From Betaproteobacteria bacterium (lineage in GTDB: Bacteria; Pseudomonadota; Gammaproteobacteria; Burkholderiales; Burkholderiaceae_C), in the NCBI GenBank assembly GCA_013289985.1, contig JABCYW010000001.1:267772-331771 (forward strand): DNA of 64,000 bases. Direction: 5' to 3'. This document shows positions 23,635-37,994 of the stretch, piece after piece (the first letter of the stretch is position 1; every line of letters starts with the position of its first letter). The notes below the pieces were generated by a model. That model was not told where the DNA came from and made no database searches. It was given only the letters and a program-made list of their open reading frames with translations. The position numbers and the translations under genes were made by a program.

Positions 23635-24352
23635 GGGCGGCGACCACCTCGACCGAGAACACGTAGCCGCTGTTGCGCACGGTCTTGATCAGCACGGGCT
23701 GCTTGCCGTCGTCGGCCAGGCGCTGGCGCAGGCGGCTCACCTGCACGTCCAGCGAGCGGTCGGTGGGACCCAGGTCGCGCCCGCGCGTCTGCTCCATCAG
23801 CCGGGCGCGATCGAGCACCTCGCCCGCATGCTCGGCGAAGATGCGCAACAGGTCGAAGTCCATGCCGGTCAGCACCACGAGCTTGCCGTCGGCGTCCTTG
23901 AGCGTGCGCTCCAGCCGGTCCAGGCAGAAGCCGGCGAAGCGCAGGTAGCGGCGCGCATTCGTGTCGCCCGGGTTCGACCGCCGGTGGATGGCCTTGATGC
24001 GCGCGAGCAGCTCGCGCGGGTTGTAGGGCTTGCCGATGTAGTCGTCCGCGCCGAGCTCCAGGCCCACGATGCGCTCGGTGTCGTCCGAGCTCGCGGTGAG
24101 CATGATGATGGGCACCTCGGAGCGCTCGCGCACCATGCGGCACAGCGCGAAGCCGTCGGTGTCGGGCAGCATCACGTCCAGGATCACCAGGCTCAGGTCG
24201 TCGCGATGGCGCTCGAACTCGGTGCGAAAGCTCTCGCCGTCGTGCGCCAGTTGCACGACGTACTGGTGCTTCTCGAGGTACTGCTTGAGGAGCTGGCGCG
24301 TCTTCTGGTCGTCGTCGACGGCGAGGATCGTCTTCTTGCGCGCGGCGGTCAT
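23627..24352 (-). CDS. OmpR-family response regulator
   Basis: A 241-residue regulator. The receiver has the acidic pair in ILAVDDDQ, phospho-acceptor D59 in LVILDVMLPD, T in MLTASSDD and K in IGKPYNP. A winged-helix domain follows (from about residue 140), ending in VLIKTVRNSGYVFSVEV. The ATG overlaps the stop of the binding-protein gene (ATGA). The likely target is the divergent sugar ABC operon at 25873, from the shared intergenic region. Confidence 0.93.
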   Translation of the reverse strand: MTAARKKTILAVDDDQKTRQLLKQYLEKHQYVVQLAHDGESFRTEFERHRDDLSLVILDVMLPDTDGFALCRMVRERSEVPIIMLTASSDDTERIVGLELGADDYIGKPYNPRELLARIKAIHRRSNPGDTNARRYLRFAGFCLDRLERTLKDADGKLVVLTGMDFDLLRIFAEHAGEVLDRARLMEQTRGRDLGPTDRSLDVQVSRLRQRLADDGKQPVLIKTVRNSGYVFSVEVVAAHE

Positions 24353-25665
24353 CGGGCGGCCCCGCGGACGATGGCCACCAGCTGCGCCTGCGCCTGCTGC
24401 GGCGTCATGGCGCGCTCCTTGATGAAGCGGTGCAGCACCTCGCCCATCGCCTCGCGCACGGACTCGACGGCCGCCATGCGGTGCGCGATGCTGGGCAGCA
24501 GGGCGCTGCCGGGGCGGGCCAGCGTCTGCCACGAATCGCGCGCGCAGGCATCGAGCTGCGCGGGATCGATGTCCATGCGAACCGGCACGGACCCCTTGGC
24601 CTGGTTGTAGGCCATCTGCGTGGCCGGCTGCGCCAGGATCTCGGCCATGCGTTCCTGCTCGGGCCGGTGCGTGTCGTGGCCCACCAGCATCGCGAGCGTG
24701 TCGATGCTGTACAGGTGCATGCCGGCGGTCTGCGGGATGGGCACGCAGTCGAAGTCGAGGCCGGCCTGCTCGCCCCAGGCCTCGAGCTCGCCGCGGGCCC
24801 AGTCGCCCATGATCAGCATTCCGGCGGCGCCCGACTGCAGGCGGCGGGCCGAGGCCATCCATGGCTGCTCGGAGGTGGCTTCGTCGTCGAGGTCGCGCAA
24901 CCAGCGCAGGCGCTTCAGGGCCACGGCCACGCGCGCGTCCTGCCACGCCGGCCAGCCTTGCGTGGAGGCCAGTTGCGCGTAGAGCGCCGGACCGCCTTCG
25001 GACAGCAGCACCGTCTCGAACACGGTGGCGATCTGCCAGGGCTCGTCGCTCCACGCGAGCGGCGTCACCTGGTGGGCGCGCATCACCTTCGCGGCGGCCT
25101 CGATGTCGTGCCACGTATGCGGCGGCGCCAGGCGCAGCTGCTCCCACACGTGGTGGTTGTACAGCAGCGTGTTGATGCGATGCACGCCCAGCGGCGCGGC
25201 CATGATCCGGCCGCCGCGGCTCACCGTCTGCAGCACCACGGGGAACATCGCCTGGCGCCAGTGTCCGCGCTGCGCGACGTCGTCGAGCGGCCGCACCAGG
25301 CCCAGGTCGGCCCAGTCGGTGAGCGTCCGGCCGATCACCTGCGCGACGTCGGGCGCCTCGCCGGCCAGCACGCGGCCCGTGAGCACCTTGATGGCGGCCC
25401 CGCCGCCGCCGCCCGGGATCGCGTCGTCGTGCCAGTCGACGCCCTGGCTCGCGAGCTGCTGCACCAGGCGATCGGCGGCCTGGCGTTCGCTGTCGGACGT
25501 CCACCAGTGAAGGACGTTCAGGGGCTGCGCATGCGCGCGCGGATTCAGGCAGGACAGGGACACGGCGGCCAGTATCGATGCCGCCAGGGCGCGCGCGGGC
25601 CGGCGCCCGGCTGTCGAAAGCCTGCGCTTTGCAATGTTTTGTAAGCCCGGTTCCGTGGTTCGCAT
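24349..25665 (-). CDS. Sugar-type periplasmic binding protein in the two-component operon
   Basis: A 438-residue ABC-type family 1 solute-binding protein. The ATG at 25665 gives a signal peptide ending near residue 46 (PRAHAQ), with a hydrophobic stretch ALAASILAAVSLSCL. The mature part begins LNVLHWWTSDSERQA, typical of sugar-binding proteins. It lacks its own permease, and its stop overlaps the response regulator start. This arrangement suggests that it works as a periplasmic sensor for the histidine kinase. It could also feed the divergent permeases. Confidence 0.87.
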   Translation of the reverse strand: MRTTEPGLQNIAKRRLSTAGRRPARALAASILAAVSLSCLNPRAHAQPLNVLHWWTSDSERQAADRLVQQLASQGVDWHDDAIPGGGGGAAIKVLTGRVLAGEAPDVAQVIGRTLTDWADLGLVRPLDDVAQRGHWRQAMFPVVLQTVSRGGRIMAAPLGVHRINTLLYNHHVWEQLRLAPPHTWHDIEAAAKVMRAHQVTPLAWSDEPWQIATVFETVLLSEGGPALYAQLASTQGWPAWQDARVAVALKRLRWLRDLDDEATSEQPWMASARRLQSGAAGMLIMGDWARGELEAWGEQAGLDFDCVPIPQTAGMHLYSIDTLAMLVGHDTHRPEQERMAEILAQPATQMAYNQAKGSVPVRMDIDPAQLDACARDSWQTLARPGSALLPSIAHRMAAVESVREAMGEVLHRFIKERAMTPQQAQAQLVAIVRGAAR

Positions 25666-25872
25666 GAGGCCCTGCGGGGCGGGTGAGCGGCAACGTAATG
25701 ATGCGTAAGGCGATCCGCGTGGCAATGCTGGAAACCACCTTGCGGATCAAGCACTTGCGCCTTCATCCGCGCGAAGGGGCGCGTGCTCGCGTTGCGCGGG
25801 GCTCGATGCTAACTTGCGCGACGCCGCGGCGGGCCCGTCGCCCGCGCACCTTCCGCCTCCAAGGATCCGCCG
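25666..25872. promoter_or_regulatory. Divergent control region of the sugar regulon
   Basis: This 207-base spacer separates the divergent sensory operon and the sugar ABC operon, so both promoters and the response-regulator sites must lie here. GCGGATCAAGCACTTGCGC and GTAATGATGCGTAAGGCG are the most structured segments, but no perfect repeat was seen. Confidence 0.45.
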
Positions 25873-27126
25873 ATGAACGCACTGCTTCGCCCGACCGCCT
25901 TCGCCGCCCTCGCCCTCCTCAGCGTGGCGCGCGCCCACGCCGGCACGCTGACGCTGGAGAGCTGGCGCACCGACGACAAGACGCTGTGGGATACGGTACT
26001 GCTGCCCGCGTTCACCAAGGCCCATCCGGGCATCACCGTGAAGTTCACGCCGACCGCGCCGCCCGAATACAACTCGGTGGTCAGCGCGCGCCTGGCCTCC
26101 GGCAGCGCCGGCGACCTCATCACGTGCCGCCCGTTCGACGTCTCGCTGGATCTCTACAAGAAGGGCCACCTCGAGAAGCTCGACGGCAACCCGGCGCTCG
26201 CCAACTTCCCCGATTCGGCCAAGGTGGCCTGGCAGACCGACGACGGCAAGGACACCTACTGCGTGCCCATGGCCTCCGTGATCCACGGCTTCTTCTACAA
26301 CAGGAAGATCTTCGGCGAGCTGGGCCTGAAGCCGCCGGCCACCGAGGCGGACTTCCACGCCGCGCTCGACAAGATCAAGGCCTCTGGAAAGTACACGCCG
26401 ATGTCGCTGGGCACCGCCGACCAGTGGGACACCAGCCAGGTGGTCTTCACCGGCATCGGCCCCAACTACTGGAAGGGCGAGGACGGCCGCAAGGCGCTGA
26501 TCGCCGGCAAGGCGAAGTTCACCGACCCGCAATTCGTGGCGGTGTGGCAGGCCATGGCCAAGTGGCCGCCGTATCTGGCCAGGGGCTACCAGGCGCAGAC
26601 CTACGGCGACACGCAGACGCTGTTCGCGTCCGGCAAGGCCGCGATCGTGCCCGCCGGCTCGTGGGACATCGCGTTCTATCAAAAGGAGGCCGGCCTCGAC
26701 TTCGGTGCGTTCGCGCCGCCGGTACAGAAGGCCGGCGACCCCTGCTACATCTCCGACCACGCCGACATCGGCATGGGCATCAACACCGCCAGCAAGAACA
26801 AGGCGGACGCCAAGGTCTTCCTCGACTGGATCGCGTCGAAGGAGTTCGCCGACCTGTACACGAACAAGGCGACCGGCTTCTTCTCGCTGTCGAAGTTCCC
26901 CATCGACGTGCAGAACCCCGTGGCCCGGCAAATGGTGGGCTGGCGCCTGCAGTGCAAGTCGACGATCCGGCTGAACGCGCAGATCATGAGCCGCGGCGAG
27001 CCCAGCATGGAGAACGAACTCTGGAACGTGAACTCGCAGGTGCTCAACGGCAAGATGACGCCGCAGCAGGCGGCCGAACGGATCCAGTCCGGCTTCGCGA
27101 AGTGGTACCACCCCGCCGCCAAGTGA
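25873..27126 (+). CDS. Sugar ABC transporter substrate-binding protein
   Basis: A 417-residue periplasmic binding protein. A short signal peptide (ending RAHA-G near residue 23) precedes LTLESWRTDDKTLWDTVLLP, the usual beginning of the family 1 sugar-binding fold. The middle carries GVPM-like CVPMASVIHGFFYNRKIFGE, a hinge region typical of the class. It heads a four-gene operon with two MalFG-type permeases and an ATPase, so it takes up an oligo- or monosaccharide derivative. The substrate cannot be told from sequence. Confidence 0.92.
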   Translation: MNALLRPTAFAALALLSVARAHAGTLTLESWRTDDKTLWDTVLLPAFTKAHPGITVKFTPTAPPEYNSVVSARLASGSAGDLITCRPFDVSLDLYKKGHLEKLDGNPALANFPDSAKVAWQTDDGKDTYCVPMASVIHGFFYNRKIFGELGLKPPATEADFHAALDKIKASGKYTPMSLGTADQWDTSQVVFTGIGPNYWKGEDGRKALIAGKAKFTDPQFVAVWQAMAKWPPYLARGYQAQTYGDTQTLFASGKAAIVPAGSWDIAFYQKEAGLDFGAFAPPVQKAGDPCYISDHADIGMGINTASKNKADAKVFLDWIASKEFADLYTNKATGFFSLSKFPIDVQNPVARQMVGWRLQCKSTIRLNAQIMSRGEPSMENELWNVNSQVLNGKMTPQQAAERIQSGFAKWYHPAAK

Positions 27127-27136
27127 TGCACCCGGC

Positions 27137-28051
27137 ATGAAGCAGAAAGCCGGCTGGCCGGCCCTCGTCTTCCTGGCGCCGGCGCTGGTCATCTACACGG
27201 CGTTCAGCGCGTGGCCGCTGCTGGCGACGCTGCGGCTGGGCCTGTACGGCACGGACGACGTCGGCCATGTCAGCTTCGTCGGCCTCGACAACTTCCGCAA
27301 GCTGCTGTTCGACGAGCACTGGTTCGGCGCGTTCCGCAACGCGATGGTCGACAACGTCGAGTTCTTCGCGATCCACACGCTCGTGCAGAACCCGGTGGCG
27401 CTGCTGCTGGCGGCGCTGCTGTCGCTGCGCGGCGTGCGCGGCGCGGCGGCCTATCGCACCGTGCTGTTCCTGCCCACGCTGCTGTCGGTGGTGATCATCG
27501 GCTTCACCTGGCAGCTGATCCTGTCGCCGCTGTGGGGCGTCAGCGAGAAGCTGATGACGCTGGTGGGGCTGGGCGAGCACTTCGGGCCGTGGCTGGGCCA
27601 GGAAGAGACGGCGCTGCGCACGATCGCGCTGATCTCGGTGTGGCAGTTCGTGGGCATCCCCATGATGCTGATCTACGCGGCGCTGATCGCGATCCCCGAG
27701 GAGGTGGTCGAGGCCGCCGCGGTGGAGGGCGCCGGCGCGTGGCGCATCTTCTGGAGCATCCGCCTGCCGCTGATCCTGCCGACGTTGGGGCTCGTGAACA
27801 TCCTCACCTTCGTCGGCAACTTCAACGCGTTCGACCTCATCTACGCGGTCAAGGGAGCGCTGGCCGGGCCCAACTTCTCCACCGACCTGCTGGGCACGCT
27901 GTTCTACCGCACCTTCTTCGGCTACCAGTCCGAGACGGGCAGCGCCACGATGGGCGCCGCGCTGGCCACGCTGATGTTCCTGGTGATCCTGTCGGGCGTC
28001 GGCCTGTACTTCCTCGTGATCCAGCGGCGCCTGCAGCGCATCGCCTCATGA
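27137..28051 (+). CDS. Sugar ABC transporter permease (MalF-type)
   Basis: A 304-residue permease with six predicted spans. The EAA loop that contacts the ATPase is EEVVEAAAVEGAGAWRIFWS near residues 194-213, followed by IRLPLILPT. The gene starts 10 bases after the binding-protein stop and overlaps the second permease by ATGA. Together the two form the inner-membrane channel. Confidence 0.92.
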   Translation: MKQKAGWPALVFLAPALVIYTAFSAWPLLATLRLGLYGTDDVGHVSFVGLDNFRKLLFDEHWFGAFRNAMVDNVEFFAIHTLVQNPVALLLAALLSLRGVRGAAAYRTVLFLPTLLSVVIIGFTWQLILSPLWGVSEKLMTLVGLGEHFGPWLGQEETALRTIALISVWQFVGIPMMLIYAALIAIPEEVVEAAAVEGAGAWRIFWSIRLPLILPTLGLVNILTFVGNFNAFDLIYAVKGALAGPNFSTDLLGTLFYRTFFGYQSETGSATMGAALATLMFLVILSGVGLYFLVIQRRLQRIAS

Positions 28052-28896
28052 GCCGCCACCCGATCCGCGCCAGCGCGCTCGGCCGCTCGGCGCTCGTGCA
28101 CCTGACCCTCGGGGGCTACTGCCTGCTGGTGCTGTGCCCGATCCTGCTGGTGCTGCTGAACTCGTTCAAGAGCCGCGCCGGCATCTTCGACGATCCGCTG
28201 GGCCTGCCGACGACCGCGACGCTGAGCCTCGCGGGCTACGGCAAGGTGCTGGGCGACGCGGCCGTCGGCCACATGTTCGTCAACAGCGCGATCGTCACCG
28301 GCGTGTCGCTGGCCGCGATCCTGCTGCTGGGGGCGATGGCGGCCTGGGCGCTGACCGAGTACGGCTTCTTCGGCAACCGCCTGCTCGCGCTGTTCCTCGC
28401 GTTCGGCATCATGGTGCCGATCCGCCTGGGCTCGGTCGCGATCCTGCAGGAGATGGTGGCGCTGGACCTCGTCAACACGCTCACCGCGCTGGTGCTGGTC
28501 TACATCGCGCAGGGCCTGCCGCTCGCCGTGATGATCCTGTCGGAGTTCGTGGGCCAGGTGCCGCAGGAGCTGAAGGACGCCGCGCGCTGCGACGGCGTCG
28601 GCGAGTACCGCATCTTCTTCCAGGTGGTGCTGCCGCTGATCCGGCCGGCCGTGGCCACCGTCGCGGTCTTCACGATGGTGCCGATCTGGAACGATCTCTG
28701 GTTCCCGCTGATCCTCGCGCCGTCCGAGCAGACGCAGACGATCACGCTGGGCGTGCAGCAGTTCGTCGGCCAGTTCGCCACCGACTGGAACGCCGTGCTG
28801 GCCGCCCTCTCGCTGGCCGTGCTGCCCATCCTCGTGCTGTACGCGGTCTTCTCGCGCCAGCTCATCCGCGGCATCACCGCAGGTGCCGTCAAGTAG
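28048..28896 (+). CDS. Sugar ABC transporter permease (MalG-type)
   Basis: A 282-residue partner permease with six predicted spans. The EAA motif reads QELKDAARCDGVGEYRIFFQ around residues 172-191, followed by VVLPLIRPAVATVAVF. The ATG overlaps the first permease stop. Its C-terminus (RQLIRGITAGAVK) matches the common RGLTAGAVKG ending of this family. Confidence 0.92.
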   Translation: MSRHPIRASALGRSALVHLTLGGYCLLVLCPILLVLLNSFKSRAGIFDDPLGLPTTATLSLAGYGKVLGDAAVGHMFVNSAIVTGVSLAAILLLGAMAAWALTEYGFFGNRLLALFLAFGIMVPIRLGSVAILQEMVALDLVNTLTALVLVYIAQGLPLAVMILSEFVGQVPQELKDAARCDGVGEYRIFFQVVLPLIRPAVATVAVFTMVPIWNDLWFPLILAPSEQTQTITLGVQQFVGQFATDWNAVLAALSLAVLPILVLYAVFSRQLIRGITAGAVK

Positions 28897-28902
28897 CGAT
28901 CC

Positions 28903-33659
<4,757 letters not shown>

Positions 33660-33675
33660 GATGTCTCGTCAGGGG

Positions 33676-34710
33676 TTAGTGCATGCCGGCCGGAGCGCGG
33701 CCGCCGGAGCGGGTGGAGGTCAGGTAGGTGTAGTACGGTATGAGGATGTCGCTGGCCTCGGGGCCGGTGGCACGCACCCACTCGAGCGAGAACTTCTCGC
33801 CGTAGCGGCGCAGGTCCTGGCGGATCTCGAAATCGGGGGACTCGACGTGCATGCCATGCGCGGCCAGCTCGCGCAGCGCGGCGCTGGAGGCCGCCTCGCT
33901 GGCGGCCCAGCCGCGATCCTCGGCGCCGTGCGCCGCGAGCATCACCGCCTTGCGCTCGGCCTGCGACAGCGCCTCGAAGCGCGCCTTGTTGACGATGACG
34001 ATGTTCTTGGGAAACCACGCCCGGATGTCATAGAAGTATTTCAGATGCTCCCAGGCACGGCTCTCGGTGCCGGTCACGCCCGAGGTGATCATGCAGTCGA
34101 TGCGGCCCTCGGCCAGCGCCTGGGCCACGCCGGTCATGGGTACGTCCACCGGATGGGCGCCGATCAGCTCGGCGATGCGGGCGGTCGTCGCGTTGTAGGT
34201 GCGCATGTTCATGCCCCGCAGATCCAGCGTGCTCGCGATCGGCCTGGTGGTGTAGAGCCCTTGCGACGGCCATGGCACGGCGTACAGCACGACCAGCCCG
34301 CGCGCGGCCAGCGCCTTCTCGATGCCTGGCCGCTGGAAACGCCACAGCGTGCGGGCGTCGGCGTAGTTGTCGATGATGAAGGGCACGGAGTCGGCGCCGG
34401 CGATCGGGATGTCCTTGACCAGCGCCGTCATGATCACCTCGCCGGCCGGAATGCGGTCGGACTCCACGCCGGCGGGAATGTCGGCGAGCTTGACCAGCGA
34501 GTTGTTCGGATGGAGCTCGATCAGCACGTCGCCTTGCGTGGCCACCCGCACGTCGTCGGCGAACTGCCGCAGGTTGGCGCCGTGGAACGTGTCGGCCGCG
34601 TAGCCGGTGGCGAGCCGCCAGGTGACCGGCGCCGCCGCGGCGCCGGACGCGGCGAGCACCAGGGCCGACGCGAACGCTGCGGCGCGCAGGAGGCGGGTCA
34701 CCGTGCCCAT
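33676..34710 (-). CDS. TRAP transporter substrate-binding protein (DctP family)
   Basis: A 344-residue periplasmic protein. A signal peptide ends near residue 27 (SGAAAAPVTW). The DctP core is visible in WRLATGYAADTFHGANLRQF and in the conserved segment DLRGMNMRTYNATTARIAEL with the substrate-binding Arg. No TRAP membrane subunits (DctQ/DctM) lie in the window; only a Liv-type ABC permease set is adjacent. It may use distant TRAP subunits or be an orphan. It lies four bases after the hydro-lyase gene and 16 before oplAH. Confidence 0.88.
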   Translation of the reverse strand: MGTVTRLLRAAAFASALVLAASGAAAAPVTWRLATGYAADTFHGANLRQFADDVRVATQGDVLIELHPNNSLVKLADIPAGVESDRIPAGEVIMTALVKDIPIAGADSVPFIIDNYADARTLWRFQRPGIEKALAARGLVVLYAVPWPSQGLYTTRPIASTLDLRGMNMRTYNATTARIAELIGAHPVDVPMTGVAQALAEGRIDCMITSGVTGTESRAWEHLKYFYDIRAWFPKNIVIVNKARFEALSQAERKAVMLAAHGAEDRGWAASEAASSAALRELAAHGMHVESPDFEIRQDLRRYGEKFSLEWVRATGPEASDILIPYYTYLTSTRSGGRAPAGMH

Positions 34711-34714
34711 GGCC

Positions 34715-35482
34715 TCAGCCCTTCAGGTCGGTGACGAACATCTTGCCGGGCGCGTGCGTGATGCACAGCGGCAGGCGGCTGCGCTGCGACACCCATTGCG
34801 GCGTGACGCCGCAGGCCCAGAACACCGGCACCTCGTCGTCGCGGATCTCGACCGCGTCGCCGTAGTCCGGCTTCATCAGGTCGGCGATGCCGATCGCGCG
34901 CGGATTGCCGACGTGCACCGGCGTGCCGTGCGCCTGCGGGAAGCGGCCCGAGATCTCCACCGCGCGGGCGACGTCGCGGCTCTTGATCGGGCGCATCGAC
35001 ACCACCATCTCGCCGCTGAAGCGGCCGGCCGGCGCGCAGGCGACGTTGGTCCTGTACATCGCCACGTTGCGCCGTTGCACGACATGGCGCAGCGGGATGC
35101 CCGCCTCGGCCACCGCCGCCTCGAACGAGAAGCTGCAGCCGATGAGGAAGGTGACGAAGTCCGGCTGCCACAGCGCGGCGACGTCGGCGCGCTCCTCGAC
35201 CAGCTCGCCGTGGCGGTAGACGCGGTAGCCGGGCACGTCGGTGGCGATATCGGAGCCCGGCGCGCACTGCACCTCGCGCGAGCCTTGGGCCAGGACCTCG
35301 ATCAGCGGGCACGGCTTCGGGTTGCGCTGGCAGAACAGCAGGAAGTCGAACGCGTCGGCCTGCGGCACGATCATCAGGTTGGCCTGGATGTGGCCGCCGG
35401 CGTGGCCGGCGGTGGGCAGCGTGAAGGCGCCCGAGCGACAGGCGTGGCGCAGCGCGCCCGGGTCGTCATGGGTGACGTGCAT
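34715..35482 (-). CDS. DUF1445 putative hydro-lyase / D-glutamate cyclase-like protein
   Basis: A 255-residue protein of the YcsI/DUF1445 family. Typical blocks are [20 protein letters not shown], then [16 protein letters not shown] and [15 protein letters not shown], with the conserved [11 protein letters not shown] near the C-terminal third. The related domain of mammalian DGLUCY turns D-glutamate into 5-oxo-D-proline. Beside a 5-oxoprolinase this makes glutamate/oxoproline metabolism the likely role. It shares the minus-strand operon with the transport genes. Confidence 0.85.
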   Translation of the reverse strand: MHVTHDDPGALRHACRSGAFTLPTAGHAGGHIQANLMIVPQADAFDFLLFCQRNPKPCPLIEVLAQGSREVQCAPGSDIATDVPGYRVYRHGELVEERADVAALWQPDFVTFLIGCSFSFEAAVAEAGIPLRHVVQRRNVAMYRTNVACAPAGRFSGEMVVSMRPIKSRDVARAVEISGRFPQAHGTPVHVGNPRAIGIADLMKPDYGDAVEIRDDEVPVFWACGVTPQWVSQRSRLPLCITHAPGKMFVTDLKG

Positions 35483-35527
35483 GGCGTTTCTCTCGGTTGG
35501 AAGTGGGAGGAATCTCCGGCGCGGGCG

Positions 35528-36232
35528 CTAGTGCCCCAGGTACGCCTTCTTCACGGCCTCGTCGTGCAGCAGGGCCTGCGCCGGGCCCTCCATCACGACG
35601 CGGCCCGTCTGGATCACGTAGCCGTGGTCGGCGATGGCCAGCGCCTTCGTCAGGTTCTGTTCCACGAGCAGGATGGCCACGCCGGTCTCGTTGACGCGCT
35701 GGATCACGTCCAGCACCTTGGTGACGAACTTCGGCGCGATGCCCCACGACGGCTCGTCGAGCATCAGCAGCTTGGGACGCGCCATCAGGCCGCGCGCGAT
35801 GGCCAGCATCTGCTGCTCGCCGCCGCTCATCGTGCCGGCCAGCTGCGTCGAGCGTTCGCGCAGGATGGGGAACAGCTCGAACATGCGCTCGATGTCGGCG
35901 GCGATGTCCACGGCGACGCTGCGCGTGTAGGCGCCCAGCTCGAGATTGCGGCGCACCGTCAGCTTGGGGAACAGGCGACGGCCTTCGGGCACCAGCGAGA
36001 GCCCGAGCGGCACGCGTTCGTGGGCCGGCAGCGCGTGGATCGGGCGGCCCTCGAAGGTGACGCTGCCGCCGTCGAGCGCGTTGAGGCCGGCGGCGGCGCG
36101 CAGCGTGGTCGACTTGCCGTTGCCGTTGCCGCCGACGAGGGCGACGATCTGCCCGGCGGCCACCTTCAGGCTCACGTCGGTGAGGGCGGGCACGCCGTCG
36201 TAGCTGACGCGCAGGTTGGAAAGCGCGAGCAT
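35528..36232 (-). CDS. livF: Branched-chain-amino-acid-type ABC ATPase (LivF)
   Basis: A 234-residue ATPase of the LivF class. Walker A is GGNGNGKST at 34-42, the signature MSGGEQQMLAIARGL, Walker B LLMLDEPSWGIAP, with the switch His replaced by Gln-type VEQN as is usual in LivF. Its ATG shares one base with the LivG stop (TGATG). The longer frame upstream is the LivG gene read out of frame. The set probably imports 5-oxoproline or a related amide, judged from the neighbours. Confidence 0.92.
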   Translation of the reverse strand: MLALSNLRVSYDGVPALTDVSLKVAAGQIVALVGGNGNGKSTTLRAAAGLNALDGGSVTFEGRPIHALPAHERVPLGLSLVPEGRRLFPKLTVRRNLELGAYTRSVAVDIAADIERMFELFPILRERSTQLAGTMSGGEQQMLAIARGLMARPKLLMLDEPSWGIAPKFVTKVLDVIQRVNETGVAILLVEQNLTKALAIADHGYVIQTGRVVMEGPAQALLHDEAVKKAYLGH

Positions 36233-36948
36233 CAGTCGTCTCCCAGGTAGGCCGAGATCACGACCGGGTCGGCCTGCACCGCGGCGGGCGTGCCCTCGGC
36301 GATCTTGCGGCCGCGTTCGAGCACGACGATCTTGTCGGCGATCGGCATGATGCCCTCGAGCACGTGCTCGACGATCAGCGAGGCGATGCCCTTGCTTCGG
36401 ATCTGCAGCACGACGTCCACCATCTCGCGCACCTCGCTCGGGTTGAGGCCGGCCATCACCTCGTCCATCAGCAGCAGCTCGGGCTCGGTGGCCAGCGCGC
36501 GCGCCACCGCCAGGCGGCGCTGCTCGCTGATCGTCATGGTGCGGGCGGGCTTGTCGGCGAAGCGCTCGAGGCGCACGAACGCGAGCCAGGCGCGGGCCCG
36601 CTCGCGGGCCCGCGTCACGCTGCGCTCGCGCAGAAGCGCGCCCGTGAGCACGTTCTCCAGCGCCGTCATGCCGTGGAACGTGCGTGCGATCTGGAACGTG
36701 CGGCCGATGCCGGCGCGCGCACACTTCTCGGGCGTGAGGCCGGAGATCAGCCGGCCGTTCAGGCGGATCGTGCCGTCGCTGGGCGCCGACGAGCCGGCGA
36801 CGCAGTTGAACAGCGTGGTCTTGCCGGCGCCGTTGGGCCCGATCAGTCCGACGATCTGGCCCCTGGCGACGTCGAAGGAGACGTCCTCGTTGGCGGTGAG
36901 CCCGCCGAAGCGCTTGCAGACGGCGCGCAGTTCGAGAAGAGCGCTCAC
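36232..36948 (-). CDS. livG: Branched-chain-amino-acid-type ABC ATPase (LivG)
   Basis: A 238-residue LivG-class ATPase. Walker A is GPNGAGKTT at 37-45, the Q-loop region continues LFNCVAGSSAPSDG, the signature-equivalent is TMTISEQRRLAVARAL and Walker B is LLLMDEVMAGLNP. The signature here is SEQRR rather than the common LSGGQRR, a modest departure. The start overlaps the LivM stop as ATGA. Confidence 0.92.
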   Translation of the reverse strand: MSALLELRAVCKRFGGLTANEDVSFDVARGQIVGLIGPNGAGKTTLFNCVAGSSAPSDGTIRLNGRLISGLTPEKCARAGIGRTFQIARTFHGMTALENVLTGALLRERSVTRARERARAWLAFVRLERFADKPARTMTISEQRRLAVARALATEPELLLMDEVMAGLNPSEVREMVDVVLQIRSKGIASLIVEHVLEGIMPIADKIVVLERGRKIAEGTPAAVQADPVVISAYLGDD

Positions 36949-37994
36949 AGCGATGCCTCCGTCGATTCGTGCGCCGGCGCGGCCAGCGCGGAAGCGTCCC
37001 GCGCGGCGGCACGGAGCTGCTCCGCGCTGTCACCGTCGCGGCGCGCCTGGCGCCGCGCGGCGCGCTCCCTGAACCAGCCGACGATGCCGCTCGGGTAGAA
37101 CACCGCCACGACGACGATCAGCCCGGCGTAGATCACCGTGTCGGTGCCGCGCCCGCTGCCGCCGAAGGTGGAGCGCGACAGCTCCTCGATCACGGTCAGC
37201 ACGACGGAGCCGATCACCGGGCCGAACAGCGTGCCGACGCCGCCGAGGATCGAGACCAGCGCCATCTTGATGGACAACGCCGTCGACAGCACCGAGCCCG
37301 GATCGATGTAGAGCTCCTTCTGCGCGTAGAGGCTGCCGCCGATCGCGGTGAAGAACGCGCTGAGCGACAACGCCACCTGCTTGTAGCGGGCGATGTCGAT
37401 GCCGACGCTGCGCGCGGCGTCCGGCTCGTCCTTGATCGCGCGGAAGTAGAAGCCGAGGAAGCTGCGCTCCACCGCCCAGGTCGCGAGCAGCGTCAGCGCC
37501 AGCAGGGCCAGCGCGAGCCAGTAGTACGACACCTTGTCGGAGAACACCATCGCCGCCAGGCCCTGCCTGTCCATCGGGATCGACAGCCCCACCGCGGTGC
37601 CGGCGTAGTCCCAGTTCGTGAACACGATCTGCACGATCTCGGCGACGGCGATCGTCGCCATCGTGAAGTAGTGGCCCTTCAGCCGGAAGCACGACCAGCC
37701 GAACACGGCGCTGAGGATCGCGGCGACGAGGCCGCCGGCGAGCATGCCCAGCCACGGGTTCCAGCCGAAGTTGATCAGCAGCAGCGTCGAGGTGTACGCG
37801 CCGATGCCGTAGAACGCCGCGTGGCCCAGCGAGGCCTGGCCGGCGTAGCCGCCGACGAGGTTCCAGGCGGCGCCCATCTGCGCGGCCATCAGCGCCAGCA
37901 CCGCGAGGTTGATCCAGTAGGCGTCCTTGACGGCGAAGGGCAGCACGAGCGCGACGGCGGCCGCCGCGCCGAGCAGGAGCGTCGTGCGCTTCAT
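36945..37994 (-). CDS. livM: Branched-chain-amino-acid-type ABC permease (LivM)
   Basis: A 349-residue permease with about nine spans. The family blocks NLVGGYAGQASLGHAAFYGI, then FRAIKDEPDAARSVGID and LVSILGGVGTLFGPVIGSVV are present. A 50-residue basic C-terminal tail (RERAARRQARRDGDSAEQL) is cytoplasmic. ATGA overlaps join it to livH before and livG after. It forms the membrane channel with LivH. Confidence 0.92.
   Translation of the reverse strand: MKRTTLLLGAAAAVALVLPFAVKDAYWINLAVLALMAAQMGAAWNLVGGYAGQASLGHAAFYGIGAYTSTLLLINFGWNPWLGMLAGGLVAAILSAVFGWSCFRLKGHYFTMATIAVAEIVQIVFTNWDYAGTAVGLSIPMDRQGLAAMVFSDKVSYYWLALALLALTLLATWAVERSFLGFYFRAIKDEPDAARSVGIDIARYKQVALSLSAFFTAIGGSLYAQKELYIDPGSVLSTALSIKMALVSILGGVGTLFGPVIGSVVLTVIEELSRSTFGGSGRGTDTVIYAGLIVVVAVFYPSGIVGWFRERAARRQARRDGDSAEQLRAAARDASALAAPAHESTEASL

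Noticed and set aside
35528-36232. True branched-chain amino acid transporter of housekeeping type
   Set aside because: The genes are Liv-like by family, but the operon partners point to 5-oxoproline; the liv symbols are given by family only.
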